Assembly (NCBI GenBank): GCA_013396915.1
Contig: VWZL01000356.1
Coordinates: 186,001 to 250,000 of the forward strand
Length of the DNA: 64,000 nucleotides
Source: Stercorarius parasiticus
Taxonomy: Eukaryota > Chordata > Aves > Charadriiformes > Stercorariidae
Direction: 5' to 3'
The position numbers and the translations under genes were made by a program. Position 1 is the stretch's first letter. Each line of letters opens with the position of its first letter. Below, in pieces: positions 51,501 through 63,410 of this stretch. The notes below the pieces were generated by a model. That model had not been told where the DNA came from and did no database searches. It saw only the letters and a list, made by a program, of their open reading frames with translations.

Positions 51501-54500
51501 TCACAAGTAAATAACAGACAATAGGAGTAAGATAAATATTATGCATGTCATTACCAACATTTAAAGATATACAGTTATATCAAAAAAGCAGTATTTATAG
51601 AATCACAAATATTTCCTCTTACCAGTAACACAAATGACTCTGTAAAGCAAAAAGGTATTCATTGAAGCTTTCTATTGGTTTTTCTTGTAGAACATAATCA
51701 ATACGACGTCCTCCGTTTAGCATTCCAACCTTCACTAAAAAATCTTCATCTTTTGGAGGGTCTGGACTTTCAGTGATCTTTTCAGCTAAAATTAAAGAGT
51801 TTAAGAATTAAACTATTTTCAAGCACAGCCTGATTGACTATAATCAAGAAATATCACCCACCTTCCCTGCTATAATTTCCATGTGCTTGCAATAGAACAA
51901 TGATAACAGCCTCAACTGACTAGCACACCACTGCATAGTTCAGAAAGGTTACTGGAACTATAGGCTTATTTCTTTAGTAACAGTTTAAACAGAGTTTTTT
52001 TGAAGAACAGCTCACAAAGTAGTAGCTGAGCAATTTTAAAACCAAACCCCACTTTTTATACACAGACAGATCCAGTCATTCCACAAGCAAATAACTTGAA
52101 AGAATGTACTTTCACACGCCTCTTGCATAGAGTCAATCGCTATCCTCAATTTAAACTAGTAGTAAGTATAGACAAAGCCAGCATTACTGAACACCAACAG
52201 ATAATTCACAACTGGGAAGCCTGCCCTTGGCATCACCAGAGGTAATATTTATATTTGACTTAAGTCCATTTTCCTCAGCAGCATTTTTTTCTGTTACAGC
52301 ATATACTTAAATGTTTCTTAGCTCATCCCAAAAATATTTATTTGTACTAATTTGCCCTGAGAGGAAAGAGAACACAATGGATTTAAAAAATCTGCCCTTC
52401 TAACAGAAAGTAGAAAGGTTATACAAACTCAAGCCCAAAATATCCTTCAATAAAAGTTAACTTTTCCTTTCCTAAAAGACAAAAAATGCATCAATAGATC
52501 TTACATTTAACATTAATACTACAAAAGCAGAGGCCTCCTTAACAGGGTCAGGAAAATCAATAGCAAGCAGTAACCAGAATGCTCAAGTTTCTATCAATTT
52601 GAGATCGGTAAGTTATAAGAAAACCAACAATGTGCCCACATACCTTCTACCACTTGCTTTTCTTCTTCCTCTTTAATTTGATTAGCTACTTTCTCCAGTT
52701 CTGCTTGTAGCTGAGTTGAAGATGTATGAGCACGAGCAAATTCGTTGAGGGTCTGCCACGCACTCTTCAAAGAGCTAATAAAACCCTGTTTCAGATCAGA
52801 TCCCATACGAGAGAGAGAGTCTTTCAACTCTAAGAAAAGAAAAAAAAATTGAAAAATCACCATAAGAGAAGGATTTAAAATTATAAACTAAAACCAGAAT
52901 GATTAAACCCTGTTCAAAAAACATCCTCATTATTAGAAGAAACAGGCCAGCTAGGTCATGAATGAGTGTTTCGTTAGAACCACATTGGTCTGTTAGATCA
53001 GGGCTCACAACTATTCCATGGAACATTCACCTACATCAAAGAAAAACCAGAAAAGATCAACAGACCATATTTTTCCTCCTTTACTATACACACCTTTTGA
53101 GAGTTGTAACCTAAAACATGCCTTAACAAGCACCTTGTCTAGTCTAGGAAAGCAGACTCATTCTGATGTATCATTCTAAAGTATAGATGCTGTAGAATTT
53201 CTCCATCCAAGTGCCTGAAGACAGGCTTTCAGGAGAGCTCTGTGAACGTGTACAACAGTAATACTGTCAGCTGTACAGCAAAACTTACTTTCCTTATTAA
53301 GTATGCAAAAACTAAATACAGCACCTTGATCTGGTGTGTACTCGTGAGCAACAAAATCAAGTCCCTGCCCATCACTGGCTATGGAATCACCTTTTTCCTC
53401 AACATGTCCAATACTGAACAGACACTGGTTAAACATTTTATGATGGTCATTACGGACAAGGTAGAAGAAACCAGTAAATTTAGTTTCCATTTCATATCAT
53501 CTTAGCAATTACTTAGAATTTAACATGAACAAGCAATATAGAGCAATTTTAAAATGGAACTTCGGTGATTAGAAGCTCGAATTGGGAGGAATTACAATTA
53601 TTATATCTGAATGCAATTGTGAATGCCCAACTTATGGGGCTAGAAGGAATCCCCTCTGATGCTTAGGAAAAACATGGAGTCAGATATCCAGAAACATTCA
53701 TTAGCATCTTGAAATTTTACAATATTCTAATGCATCGAATGAGTAAATTAGGAATGAGATCCATATACGAAATAAGCTTCCTTTTTACCCAGATGAAGTC
53801 TTTTTCTGCCTTTATGATGTGGAATGAGAACTGGTTTTAAATCCGTGTCTTCAACGATCATTGGTTCTAACCTGTAAGCTACTGGATCAAGCTGTTAAGA
53901 AACAACACATTGACATTTAGTTATCTTAGAAGTTATTCTAATTATCACATTTCAGTGAAAAAAAATTCCTTTCTATCATTAATAGAGAACCATTTTTTAA
54001 TTCTGTTCTATTTCAGTTTACAGAAACCGAGTTCATGACCACTGAATTTAATCATAAGATTAAACAGGTTCATTAACTAGTTAGATCTTGTTTTCCTACA
54101 GACAGAGATTCTAAAGAAGAAACACAACGGTGAAAGAGCAGCAAAATTTTCTTGCACTCTCATGATCTCTACCAACATGTCACTGTTTAATTGTTAAACA
54201 GGATGGGACAGAAGAGGACAAGTGTACTGCATGCACTGCAAAACCTCTAAGAATTTTTGAATTTCCCAGAATCTGAACTGGAAACTCAGAAAAGTCCTGT
54301 AAAAGGCTCAAATAGAAACACTTTATAAAAGTTGACAAGAGTGGCTTGAAATTAATGAAAAAAAAAAAAAGTTCTTTAAGCTCTGAAAATGAACAGGGCA
54401 AATATTATCAAGCCAACCCGTACCTAGAATGCTAGGTATGGAACCTATAGCCAGTTCTACTTCACTTTTACAGTAAAAGACCACAAATATTTGGAACGTA

Positions 54501-57500
54501 TATTTGAGTTGGGTCATTTGTTTTTTAAAAAGGGTGTTTTGGGTAATGTACATAGGGGAACAGAAGATGTAATGCTCAGAGGTTACAACTTAGTATTCTG
54601 CATTGTTGTCATCTGCATCAACTAAAAATCAAATATCAAAAGTACTGCTTACTCACTGGATGATAGATATTGAAGAATCCCTTGCAGGTAGGAAGCCTGT
54701 AGTTTTCATCAATCTTCTCCACACCTCTCACAGTAAGGAACACACCAATAGGAGAACCGAGAGCAAAGAAAATATCTGGTTCAAAGTCCAAAGCACTGTA
54801 AACCACAGAAACCTGCCAGACAAAAATCAGACATATAATCTCTCAGAACTGCCAGCTAGTTAATAGAATGCTTAGCTAGGAGGGAAAAACAAGTTGTGTA
54901 TTAAATCAACCACATGCTCACAGTACTTCCAGGAATTTTCAGCTGCACTGCCCTCTGCCATACTAATACTATAGGCAGTAGTACATTTTAATACTGTAAT
55001 ATTCAAATGCTTTTCTTTAAAAAAAAAAAAACAAAACAAAACAAAAAACACAAACCAAACAAATTCAAAAGTACAAGAAATTAAAAAAAATATATATTTA
55101 AAACAGGAAGTTTTTGAGGTTTGGTTTTTAAGTTAAGTTTGAGGTAAAAAAATGTAACAGCATAAGTGGATCATTTTAGGCTACCATGTTAAATGTAACT
55201 TCACAGAACCAATCAATATGTTATTCACACAGTTCTGCTTCTGGAACAGAACTGTATTTACAACTCGCTCACTGCTGAAAGAAAAAATGAATTGTAGTGG
55301 CATCCTTGCTATAATAAGTTTTGGGTTTCAGTAATCTAACCCACTCTCCCATCTCTCCTGCCAAAGGGTAAAGTTCTATATAAATCTAACTTTTGTACAA
55401 CAACAAAGGGGAGCAGCACAAAATCATCAACATTAAAAAAAACCCACAAACCAAAAAAAAAACCACAACCAAGAAAAAGGACAGCATTGTTCCAAATAAA
55501 TAATTTAAATCTATGTAGTCTCACCTGCCCAGTTCCAACTTCAAAATACTCATAGTCAATGTTCACAGAAGAAACAGATGCACCAACGGGAAGCTTCCTC
55601 TTTGAGTGCAGCTGACCAGACTCTGAAGAGGAGACAGAAGTACCTGTCTCTTTTGCTTTCTGAGCATCTTCTTGAGTTTGGAGCGTGGCAGCCAGCACTG
55701 CTTTCTTTTCTGCTACTGCTTTCTTTTGTTCCTTTTGAGACAAGTTTCAAAATCAGGAAAAAAAAAGTTTATTTCACAGTTGTCAATATTTCTTTAATAC
55801 ATCCATGGTGTTAACAAGTGTGTCAAAGAATAGAAGTTACTCCACAGCAAGGAAATCAGTTACATTCGCTTAACAACTTTTTATTTAATTCCCAAAAAAA
55901 CATATTTACCTGTTTGGCTGCTCTGTCTTTTACAAAATTAGCTATTTTCTTTCTTGGTCCAAGAGGTATCCCCATTTCCTTCAGGTCATCAACTGTACAC
56001 ATCAGCTAAAAAAAAAACCCCCAAACCAAAAGGCACATACATCAAAGCATAATTTATAACTTTTCTAGTAACATACATAATTTCTTATTGGCAATGACTT
56101 ATGAATTAGAGAAGACATTTTATAGAGCTACAGAAATTACAAAAAATTAAAAAGACATGATACAAAGAGCCTTAACATAGTTGGGGTGGGGGGAGGAAGC
56201 AGGGGATGGACAACACACCAAGAGTTTCGCATAGCATTTAGTCATCATGTCAGGCATTAATCATCTTACCTTCGCAACTGCTTTCATGCCTCATGGTACA
56301 CTAAACTCATAAAGGAAAAAAAAAAAACCCAAAACAAAACAACAAGACCTTCAACACCGCCCCCGCCCCGGCAAACATAAACATCCATACCCTGGCAATC
56401 CCCGTAAGTCAAGTGAACGTTATTTTACCAGAGACTCCATGTCAATTCGCTCCTTTTCAAATGTGCTTGTGTACTCTGACAAACTAAGCATTTCCAGAGT
56501 CTTCTGCAAAGTAGGAACATCATCCTCTACTTCAGGCTCACAAAGGTCATCACCAGAAGTAGTAATTGAGGAGCCCAAGGAACTGGTATCTTCAGTCATC
56601 TTAACAAAACAGTACAGAAACAGAATCACACCATCTAACGGTGAAAAACTAATATTCAGCGGGTAAAACCAAGTTAAATTACTTTCTCTTAAAATCTTTA
56701 TTATGTAAGCTTTATAAATTTATGCCCATTTTTAGTAAAGCAGGATACAGATTTTCCACTAACTATACGCCAGCAAAACACATATTTAAAAATTACAAAG
56801 AGAGGCAAAAGTTTTCTTGAGCTTTCCAACACTCCGAAATGTTTCCTTTTAATCATCAAACAACTGGTCACTGTTTCTATCCTGAACACAGATAGATTCT
56901 TTCCCTCTTATGCATCTCACCCACCATCAGATTCTGTTAAGACCAAGTTACACATCTACAAGGGTCAAAACTAATGCTCTTGATCAAATCCTGTTACTGG
57001 CCTAGTTGGAACTTGAGAGAGATGCAAATAGTTTTTCCTCAGAACCAAAAATATTTATAAAACTGCACACTTCCATCAACACGTTAAAATGTACTATCAG
57101 AACCCACAACCTCATTTCAGCTAATAAATTCCGAAAACTTAAGAAAAAGTTGCTGAAAATATCAGATCTAAGGCTAGCATGCAAATTACCTGTTTATCAT
57201 GAACAGCCACATCCTTTACAGTTCCATTAACACCAGAGAACGGTCCACTACTTACTGATGAAGCCAAGTCCTTCTGGTTAGACAATATGTCAAATAGAAT
57301 TAAGGAACCTGGAAACAGGAATTAAAGTTGCCTTGGGAAAAATGTCAGATTTTCCTGTCCCTGAATCCCAAGCATGATTTATATGGAACAGTAATAGCAA
57401 TGTATAGATTGATCAAAAAAGATGGCTGAATTAAAACTAAAATACCCATATATTAACTCGAACACAATCATTCTCAGCAAAAAGCAAATCTTCCCCCCCC

Positions 57501-60500
57501 CCCGGTTCATGCTTTGTGCAGTTGCCATGATTAAGCTATCTTTCCTTAACCATTTTAGACCGCTTGCAAACTGGAGGAAAAGTTCCAGCCCAAACCATTA
57601 CGTCATATTCACTATAACACTTACACTGTTCCAAAAAAATTATCTACTTTTACTAAGTGGAGGTTCTGAGACACAGAAGTTACCCACCTAACAGGACACC
57701 AGATAACCTGTCAACTTTTAAACACAAATTAGACACTAAGTCTTCAGGAAGGAAACTAAAGGAGGGCAGGAAGAGGGAAATGCACACATCCGCAAAGTAC
57801 TAACCTTCTCTCAAAGCTTTATAAAAACTTAGCTACTGAGGTGTTTGACTTTTAGTCAGCAGCATTCAGACAGCCATGCCCTATTAGCTAATTTTCGCTA
57901 ATTTTCACATTATGCTTCATGAAGGTTCCATTTCCCTTAGTGTAGGAATGCTGCTTTTATCCCAAATCAATTCCTTAGGTAATTACCTAAACTGTGCCCA
58001 GCCACAGAGACTCCTCCTTTGAAGTCTGGGTTGCGACTCATGAAAAGTGCGTACAAACGATTCATTTCCATCCCCACTTTATCCACAATCGTCTGACAGT
58101 AGGTGGGGCTGTTGTAAAACAGTATGTCAAGGAGTGTTTCATTGGTGAAGTGGCGCAGGCGTCCAATGGTCGGCAAAGTGATTTTTTTTATGTTCCTAGT
58201 AACACAAAATCATTAATTAGAAGCATGAATGCCTTTTAAAAAAATGCAGATAAGAACTTTGTTAACTTTTGAAAGTAGCAGAACCACAGTGTAAATACTA
58301 CAGACTTTAGAAAAACATATAGCCTTCTAGCCTCATTGCATATTCATGCATTAAGTGTTATCTCCTGATTGTACATATTTGAGAAAGATACGGCTCCCTT
58401 TTCTCTCTCCAGACTGAAGGGATGCCTGAAATAATCTCTTCTCTGTTCCAACACTGCTCTGTTATAGTAACAGGGAAGTTCTGTGAGCAGATTGGTAGAA
58501 GTGGAAGACAAAAAGAACTTACATATAAAAATTGAAGGTGAAATTGAAGTAAAAGGCAACATAATGCTCTCTTTTTGGAGAAAAAGCCCGACATCAGCAC
58601 CTGCCTGCCTGGACTTAAGACAGGGGCAGTGAGAACTGAGACTGCCTTGGTTAGCATTTCCTGGTTTGATTAACAGAATGAGGAACTTTCCTCATGATAA
58701 TGCAGTGTTCAAATAAGAACAGAAGACTAAGACTCTAGGAAAGCAATGACTTAACCGAGCTAGAACAGTCTGAAGAATACCAGCGCGTGCTCTAAGCAGT
58801 ACAGGTTGCTACCCTTGCATTTTCTACTTCCCCATCTTTGAGCAAGAGATAACAGCTTGAAATGTCAAGCAACAGCAAAGGGATAGGCACTAAGAAGCGA
58901 TTTTAAAATAGATTTTAAAATGCTGTAACGCTCCTACCCAAACATAGAGACTTTGTTTTTAAAAAAACAAAAAACCAAAACAAAACACCAAAGAAAACCC
59001 CACCACCTTAGCTCAACTGCCTAACCGCAATTCAGGTACTACTCTGGGACTGGACAGGGGACTCAATGCCTTCCTGGGAAAGAGGGCACTGACATCTCCT
59101 AGGGTCAGACTCAATGAGACTACAAGAAGGTACAGGAGAGAAAACTCTCCTCTCTAAATTGTATATTGCTGGACAATACATCTCCATGTTCACCACTTCA
59201 TACTTACAATCACTATCTCTATGTAGTCACTCTTCGTCACGTATCAATGCATTAGCCAGTTTCATGAAAATGCAGTACAGAAAAAATGTGTGTGTCTGTG
59301 TATATGTATCATGTCACTTAGGGTCATGAAAATAAAAAAAAATACTCCACGTGCCTTTCCACTTTCTCTATAATCCTCATTAAAATGTTAATTAAAAAAA
59401 ATTAGTGATTCTCTTTTGTAACCCTGTCATTTATGCATCTAGCCTAAAGAGCATATTACCTTCTTTTTTTATCCACTTTACGAAAAACATTAAGATGCAG
59501 CTTGTATGAAGTTCTCAACATTAAACAATATATTCACCTGTCTACACCTGTTGCATCTCCATGCAGAGAGCTATGCCAGTGAACTGGAAGGAATTCCACC
59601 CTGCTCACTTTACGTTCCTCTAAAGATTTCTTAAAGTGAGTCTGCAACAACTTCAGAGAAACAGTCCTAAAATCATCAACTGTAGAGAAGAAGAGGAATG
59701 AAAATCTTATAGTAATACTCAAGTGACACACAATTACAAATATTGTTTCCTTCTCCCCACCTCTGGTTTTAGCCATAGAACACATATGAACAGAACTGGA
59801 ATGTGGAAACATCTTTTCTAGCATTACTCCCCTAAGAAAATATATATATTTTTTAAAGTGGATTTTCTAGCAAGCTTCTATTTATCTCACATGGCCTTCT
59901 TAAAAATACACTCAAGCACAACTGAGCAAATTAAGAAAAACAACAAAAAAGCAAACAAAGAACGACGCCCCAAAAACCACACAAAGCAAATGCATACACC
60001 CACACTACAAAAAACAGCCCACACACCCCAAAAGCTAAACTGCTCTGCAAGTCTAATATTGGGCACTAATAATAACAGTTAAGGCTGTAAGTCTGGCAAA
60101 GCACAGATTCTGCTTTTAGAAAATAATCAGGAAAAAATTCTACCAGAAATTGAACTTCCTAACATGAGAAACTTACTTTTTTTTTTTTTTTTAAAGGCAT
60201 GCTTATCTGAATACGAGATACAGAAACCCACATTTAAACAATAAAGAATACAACTGCTTATTAAACAAGCAAAAACTTACCACATTCAACAATGCTTCTG
60301 AATCTCAAGTCACATACAGGACCTATGCCATGAACCATAAATACTAGATGGTCAATTTGGGACATTTCTCCTGTAGAAAAAGAAAATAAAAAATTCAGAG
60401 TACCAATATGTACTGCAGTTTAGAGTCAAGCAACCTGCAGTCTAAACTGAAGTTTAGAGTCAAGCAACCTTAAGATATACTTGCTTTATAAAGCCTACTG

Positions 60501-63410
60501 CTTAACATGGTCCAGGACATAATATAGTTCACAGCAGTCCTTTGATTAAAAAAACCAAAACCAGATAGATTCTTTCAAGCAGCTTAGACTAAGGAACAAG
60601 TTTAATCTTTAGACTCTAGGCACGAACAGTGCATTGCGGCTCCAACCATTAGGGCCAAACTTTTGCATAGAAACGAACTGTCTGGTCAAGCTGCAGACCT
60701 ATATAAAGTAATCACGTACCATCAGGAATTTCATCATGGTCATCATCAATTCCACGTTTTACTACCCTTGGTCTTGCCTGACCATCTTGAGTAGTGCCCC
60801 ATTCATCTGGTGTGGCAGAAGGTTGGAACTGAACTATGACCTGAAAAAAAATATAAACACAAAAATTATAAATTATAAACACAAAAAACCCTTACGATTT
60901 GTCAGTCTGAAAGCATTGCATGGTTTAACACACTTTTTGTTTGATTGCTTTACCTTGCATCTGAGACAACTGTTTTCTTTAATTAGCACATATGCAAAAA
61001 AAAGCCTTAGAAAACCCTAGGGCTATTCCTTGTAGCAGCGACAGCGTCACTAAAACTAGATTCCAAAATAACACAGTTTTCATTACCTTGAAAAGCAACC
61101 AGATGACTTAAACAAAAGTAACGACTAGTTGAAGAAGCTGGCCTACTCAGTCATTCTTAACAATTTTAACTCCTCAAACAAGCATTATTCAAGTTCCTCT
61201 TTCCTAGATCCCAGTACCAGCTCTTCCTTAACTGATTACTGTTTTTGTGAGGAAACTGAACACTACCCCAATTTACAATTACTATAACATCAAGNTATTC
61301 AAAGTAGCCCAGAAACCTCAGAAAGTGAAGAATTCAGTAGCACAGCTGTTTATAAGACTTACACTGACTCAGTGTAGTCTGAACTCATATTTATGACACC
61401 AAGTGGTTTAAGCGCTCCTTCTCTAGGTTTTTACTGGATAGAACTCCTTAACCAGCATCAATTAGGAGCTACCATGATCCTTTCTGGCCCTTGAATTATT
61501 TTGCTTGTTTATTAATTACTGCATCTATGATAAGCGACAGTTAACAGCATTGCTCAATAAGGCTGAAGTCCAGGTTTTAATCACATAAGACTGTTAGCAG
61601 AGTATTTAGAATAACTTTTAAAGCTTTTTTCTATACATTCTCATGGCCTAAAAACAGTTGCATTGGAAGACTTCTCATGGCTTAGAAACACAAACTAATT
61701 ACCTTTTGTTAAATTAATTCTCTTTTCCACATGAAAGCTCTTAGTTTAAACTACCTTTGATTTGCTACAGACTGAGGTTAAACTAATTCAAATTGCCTCC
61801 CATTTGCTGCCAGTTAATCGAAATATTTACTATGCAAACCCTTGTTTTTCTGAAGTTTCAGAAAGCATTGTCTTTTAATCACGTGACAGCACATTGAAGC
61901 AAGCAGGAGTTCAGTGTTCTATAAATTTTATCATCTTTAATGCACACATATCCCAAGAGATCAACAAGTACTTTTCAAGCAAGACTAAGACTGTATTCAA
62001 TTTATGCTTCCATCAGCCTGCTCAATCACCCCTAATGAATTCTGTAAGAAACAATTGCCAAAATCTATTACCTTAGGATTATGCATAACAATTGTCTCCC
62101 CATTTGGGAATTCAAGTCTTCGATGCCATTGATTTGTAGTTACTGCTCTTTTATATTCTGCCTGAAACAGTAAACAAGTTACATAAAATCAGTATATGCC
62201 TTCTCACACAAACCATTTTTTGGCCTTGTGCATCATCTGTATGTTAAGATTATAATTTACATAACTTTATTTATACAAAAGTGTCATGTGAAGCACTATA
62301 CAAGTTGATTTTAGGTCACAGCAATGCAGGACCTATCGCATGAGCAACGCGGCCTTCCAGCCACTCCCCGTTCCACAGTTTGTTTACTTTGTTCCAGAAA
62401 GTACATTCTGGAAATCATTGTAATGAAACACAAAGAAGTATTTCTAAGATCATAAATACAAAGAACTATCAAATTCTTCATGAAGTTTATGTAAAGGTAA
62501 TACTAACCTCTAGCTTATCACTAAAATCCTCAGTGTAAGGAATAAACCGGCTATCCTTGTCTCCCTTATAAAACCACATGCATCGTCTCACTTCAGAAGG
62601 CTCTTCTTCCCAGTAAACAGCTTTCCTTATTCTGTCATACAGGTACACGTCATAGCGTCCCCCGTCAGTGCTCAGAACCACACTCTCAGGATCAGGTTGG
62701 ACTATGACACAAAAGTTACACTTGGTTACAATACTAACACATGCAATATTTTTACAGACTCACCCCACCCCCAATCACTTCTGTGATGAATATTAGGCCA
62801 TTAAGACAGATAGTTATACCATGGAAGAGAAGCATCATAACATCAGACAGCCATTGCATTGCCCCTAAAACGCTTCTAAATGCTCTGTACACAACAAAAA
62901 AAAGCTTTGAACATCTCCCAGATGTGAACAGCTATTCCAGAGATGACAGCATTTAACAAAAAGGCAAAGCAAGACACAGATAGCTAGGAGTTCTATGTGA
63001 AAGTGCAGTATCCACTAGGGATGTACATCTTAACACTGACAGCATCAAGCAACAGATCATGTAAACGAAATAAATTAAGTGGCACAAAATACACCTTCAA
63101 GATACGTATTAACGTTACTTATTACTGCCATATCACACTCTCATACGTGAGTGGCATTACTCCAATATCTTCCTTCTAGTCCTTCTGTTCACCTCCAAGT
63201 AAGATACGACTTACCAGAATTATAGACTTCCTCTAGTTTTGCAGAATCCAGAATGCTGAATGGCATCCATATTTGCTTGTCCTCCACCTCCTTACAGTAG
63301 AACCAGTGTGGCTGAACCGGCTCATATTGGTTCTGCAGCAAAACAGGAGGTGCCGGGACCAGTGGACCTGCAGGTCTGGGAGCTCGCAGCTGTGACTGAG
63401 ACTGTGGAAA
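48435..63410 (-). CDS. SEC23IP: SEC23-interacting protein (p125), C-terminal 774 codons in 16 exons (5' end outside window)
   Basis: The family protein binds SEC23 at ER exit sites, helps organise COPII export and belongs to the intracellular phospholipase A1 family (with DDHD1 and DDHD2). Sixteen coding segments were set from GT-AG sites: 63215-63410, 62508-62701, 62072-62161, 60720-60840, 60281-60370, 59538-59679, 57987-58195, 57190-57308, 56429-56599, 55910-56005, 55525-55731, 54657-54812, 53789-53891, 52644-52829, 51623-51785 and 48435-48516. They sum to 2,325 nt without a frame break. Counting from the first codon seen, the order is WWE-like region (about 30-150), VHGIG (213-217), GHSLG lipase motif with Ser346, SAM (about 415-475), and DDHD (about 560-770) with Asp599, Asp723, His744 and Asp752. 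SEC23IP is preferred over DDHD2 because of the proline-rich stretch before the WWE region, the SEC23IP-type linkers and the ending PEQPQH. The human protein is about 1,000 residues, so roughly 225 N-terminal residues lie past base 64000. Introns run from 178 bp to 3,106 bp and hold only AT-rich sequence and short repeats. The copy looks functional. Confidence 0.97.
49646..49685. repeat. (CAAA)n microsatellite in last SEC23IP intron
   Basis: Five or more tandem aaac units are followed by an A-rich tail. It lies between the last two coding exons. Confidence 0.9.
51623..51785 (-). CDS. SEC23IP: SEC23IP exon: second Asp and His of DDHD domain
   Basis: This 163-bp exon carries [20 protein letters not shown] (Asp723) and ALQSHLCYW (His744), two of the four residues that name the domain. 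It ends two bases into the Trp748 codon at a gtaaga donor. The following intron of 3,106 bp is the largest in the visible gene. Confidence 0.96.
52644..52829 (-). CDS. SEC23IP: SEC23IP exon: helical insert within DDHD
   Basis: This 186-bp exon encodes [20 protein letters not shown] and then a charged helical stretch with [16 protein letters not shown], about window residues 632-693. The Glu/Lys-rich end looks like a short coiled coil. It is one of the most strongly conserved pieces relative to the human protein. The donor is gtatgt. Confidence 0.96.
53789..53891 (-). CDS. SEC23IP: SEC23IP exon: first Asp of DDHD domain
   Basis: This 103-bp exon begins [12 protein letters not shown], with the first signature Asp of the DDHD domain at window residue 599. 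It continues to [13 protein letters not shown]. The acceptor is cttaacag and the donor gtaaaa. Confidence 0.96.
54657..54812 (-). CDS. SEC23IP: SEC23IP exon: start of DDHD domain
   Basis: This 156-bp exon (52 codons, 546-597) has acceptor ctggcag and perfect donor gtgagt (54651-54656). It encodes the [20 protein letters not shown] block and [10 protein letters not shown], which open the DDHD domain in all family members. Confidence 0.96.
55525..55731 (-). CDS. SEC23IP: SEC23IP exon: Lys/Ala-rich linker into DDHD
   Basis: This 207-bp exon (window codons 477-545) sits only 178 bp below the previous exon, the smallest intron here. A Lys/Ala/Glu-rich, probably helical stretch and a Ser-rich linker precede [20 protein letters not shown], where similarity to the family resumes. 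The acceptor (tctcaaaag) is pyrimidine-poor, so this boundary is a little less certain than the others. The donor is gtgaga. Confidence 0.9.
55910..56005 (-). CDS. SEC23IP: SEC23IP exon: second half of SAM domain
   Basis: This 96-bp, 32-codon exon (window codons 445-476) encodes [20 protein letters not shown] and the C-terminal SAM helix. The PLGPRKKI pattern is typical of a SAM domain end. In this protein the SAM domain is linked to assembly and lipid binding at ER exit sites. The acceptor has a poly-T tract, and the donor is gtaaat. Confidence 0.95.
56429..56599 (-). CDS. SEC23IP: SEC23IP exon: acidic linker and first SAM helices
   Basis: This 171-bp exon (window codons 388-444, phase 0 at both ends) starts with Met at the acceptor gttaag. 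That Met is internal to the protein, not a start. A Ser/Thr/acidic linker is followed by [20 protein letters not shown] and the first half of the SAM domain. The donor is gtaaaa, slightly off consensus, but phase and protein continuity support it. Confidence 0.92.
57190..57308 (-). CDS. SEC23IP: SEC23IP exon: end of lipase motif and variable linker
   Basis: This 119-bp exon completes the split Gly codon, gives [14 protein letters not shown] and then enters a Ser/Gly-rich linker (about window residues 362-387) ending DKQ. The linker is the fastest-changing part of the family. The acceptor is gtttccag and the donor gtaatt. Confidence 0.92.
57494..57504. repeat. Poly-C run in SEC23IP intron
   Basis: A run of about 11 C residues lies in the intron after the GHSLG exon. 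Its length may be unreliable in the assembly. Confidence 0.85.
57987..58195 (-). CDS. SEC23IP: SEC23IP exon: GHSLG lipase motif
   Basis: This 209-bp exon encodes the [20 protein letters not shown] block and ends inside the GHSLG motif. The presumed nucleophile, Ser346 in window numbering, is codon AGT at 57991-57993. The final Gly codon is split across the intron. The acceptor is ttactag and the donor gtaatt. This is the GxSxG element of the intracellular PLA1 family. Confidence 0.97.
59538..59679 (-). CDS. SEC23IP: SEC23IP exon: lipase core, FLPVHWH segment
   Basis: This 142-bp exon enters in phase 1 and leaves in phase 2 through a gtgaat donor. It encodes [20 protein letters not shown] and the conserved [19 protein letters not shown] segment, covering about window residues 231-277. 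Confidence 0.95.
60281..60370 (-). CDS. SEC23IP: SEC23IP exon: VHGIG motif of lipase core
   Basis: The exon has a ttctacag acceptor and a perfect gtaagt donor (60275-60280). It encodes [20 protein letters not shown], window residues 207-226. The VHGIG turn is the conserved start of the alpha/beta-hydrolase-like core in this phospholipase family. Confidence 0.95.
60417..60470. repeat. 34-bp tandem duplication with internal inverted repeat in SEC23IP intron
   Basis: The 19-bp sequence 'gtttagagtcaagcaacct' occurs at 60418-60436 and again at 60452-60470. Between them, 'tctaaactg' (60441-60449) is the exact reverse complement of 'cagtttaga' (60417-60425). It looks like a small local duplication. 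Confidence 0.9.
60720..60840 (-). CDS. SEC23IP: SEC23IP exon: linker before lipase core
   Basis: This 121-bp exon carries window codons 161-200 and the first base of codon 201. The acceptor has a long T tract ending in cag, and the donor is gtacgt. It encodes the segment with [12 protein letters not shown] and the acidic end DEIPDG, typical of SEC23IP just before the VHGIG motif. Confidence 0.95.
62072..62161 (-). CDS. SEC23IP: SEC23IP exon: end of WWE-like region
   Basis: This is a 90-bp, 30-codon exon (window codons 131-160) with phase 0 at both ends. It has a ctgtttcag acceptor and a gtaatag donor. The peptide runs from AEYKRAV to MHNPK and contains the NQWHRRLEF segment. Confidence 0.95.
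62508..62701 (-). CDS. SEC23IP: SEC23IP exon: WWE-like region, second half
   Basis: It encodes window codons 66-130, entering in phase 1 and leaving in phase 0 at a gttagt donor. It includes the [12 protein letters not shown] and [10 protein letters not shown] segments that are strongly conserved between SEC23IP and DDHD2. The conserved Trp and Tyr residues fit a WWE-type fold, a family linked to ubiquitin and ADP-ribose pathways; no such role is claimed here. Confidence 0.95.
63215..63410 (-). CDS. SEC23IP: SEC23IP exon: proline-rich end and start of WWE-like region
   Basis: The exon is entered after a ttttcag acceptor and left at a perfect gtaagt donor (63209-63214). It encodes window codons 1-65 and the first base of codon 66. 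It opens with a Gln/Ser/Pro-rich piece and a run of Pro-Ala-Pro-Pro type residues, which is the tail of the Sec23-binding region. Then come [16 protein letters not shown] and the rest of the first half of the WWE-like fold. This is the most 5' exon visible, and the preceding intron runs off the window edge. Confidence 0.93.

Noticed and set aside
55336..55524. Extension of the SEC23IP Lys/Ala-rich exon into the following intron frame
   Set aside because: The frame stays open past 55525 by chance. The gtgaga donor and the phase-matched next exon show that the coding part ends at 55525.
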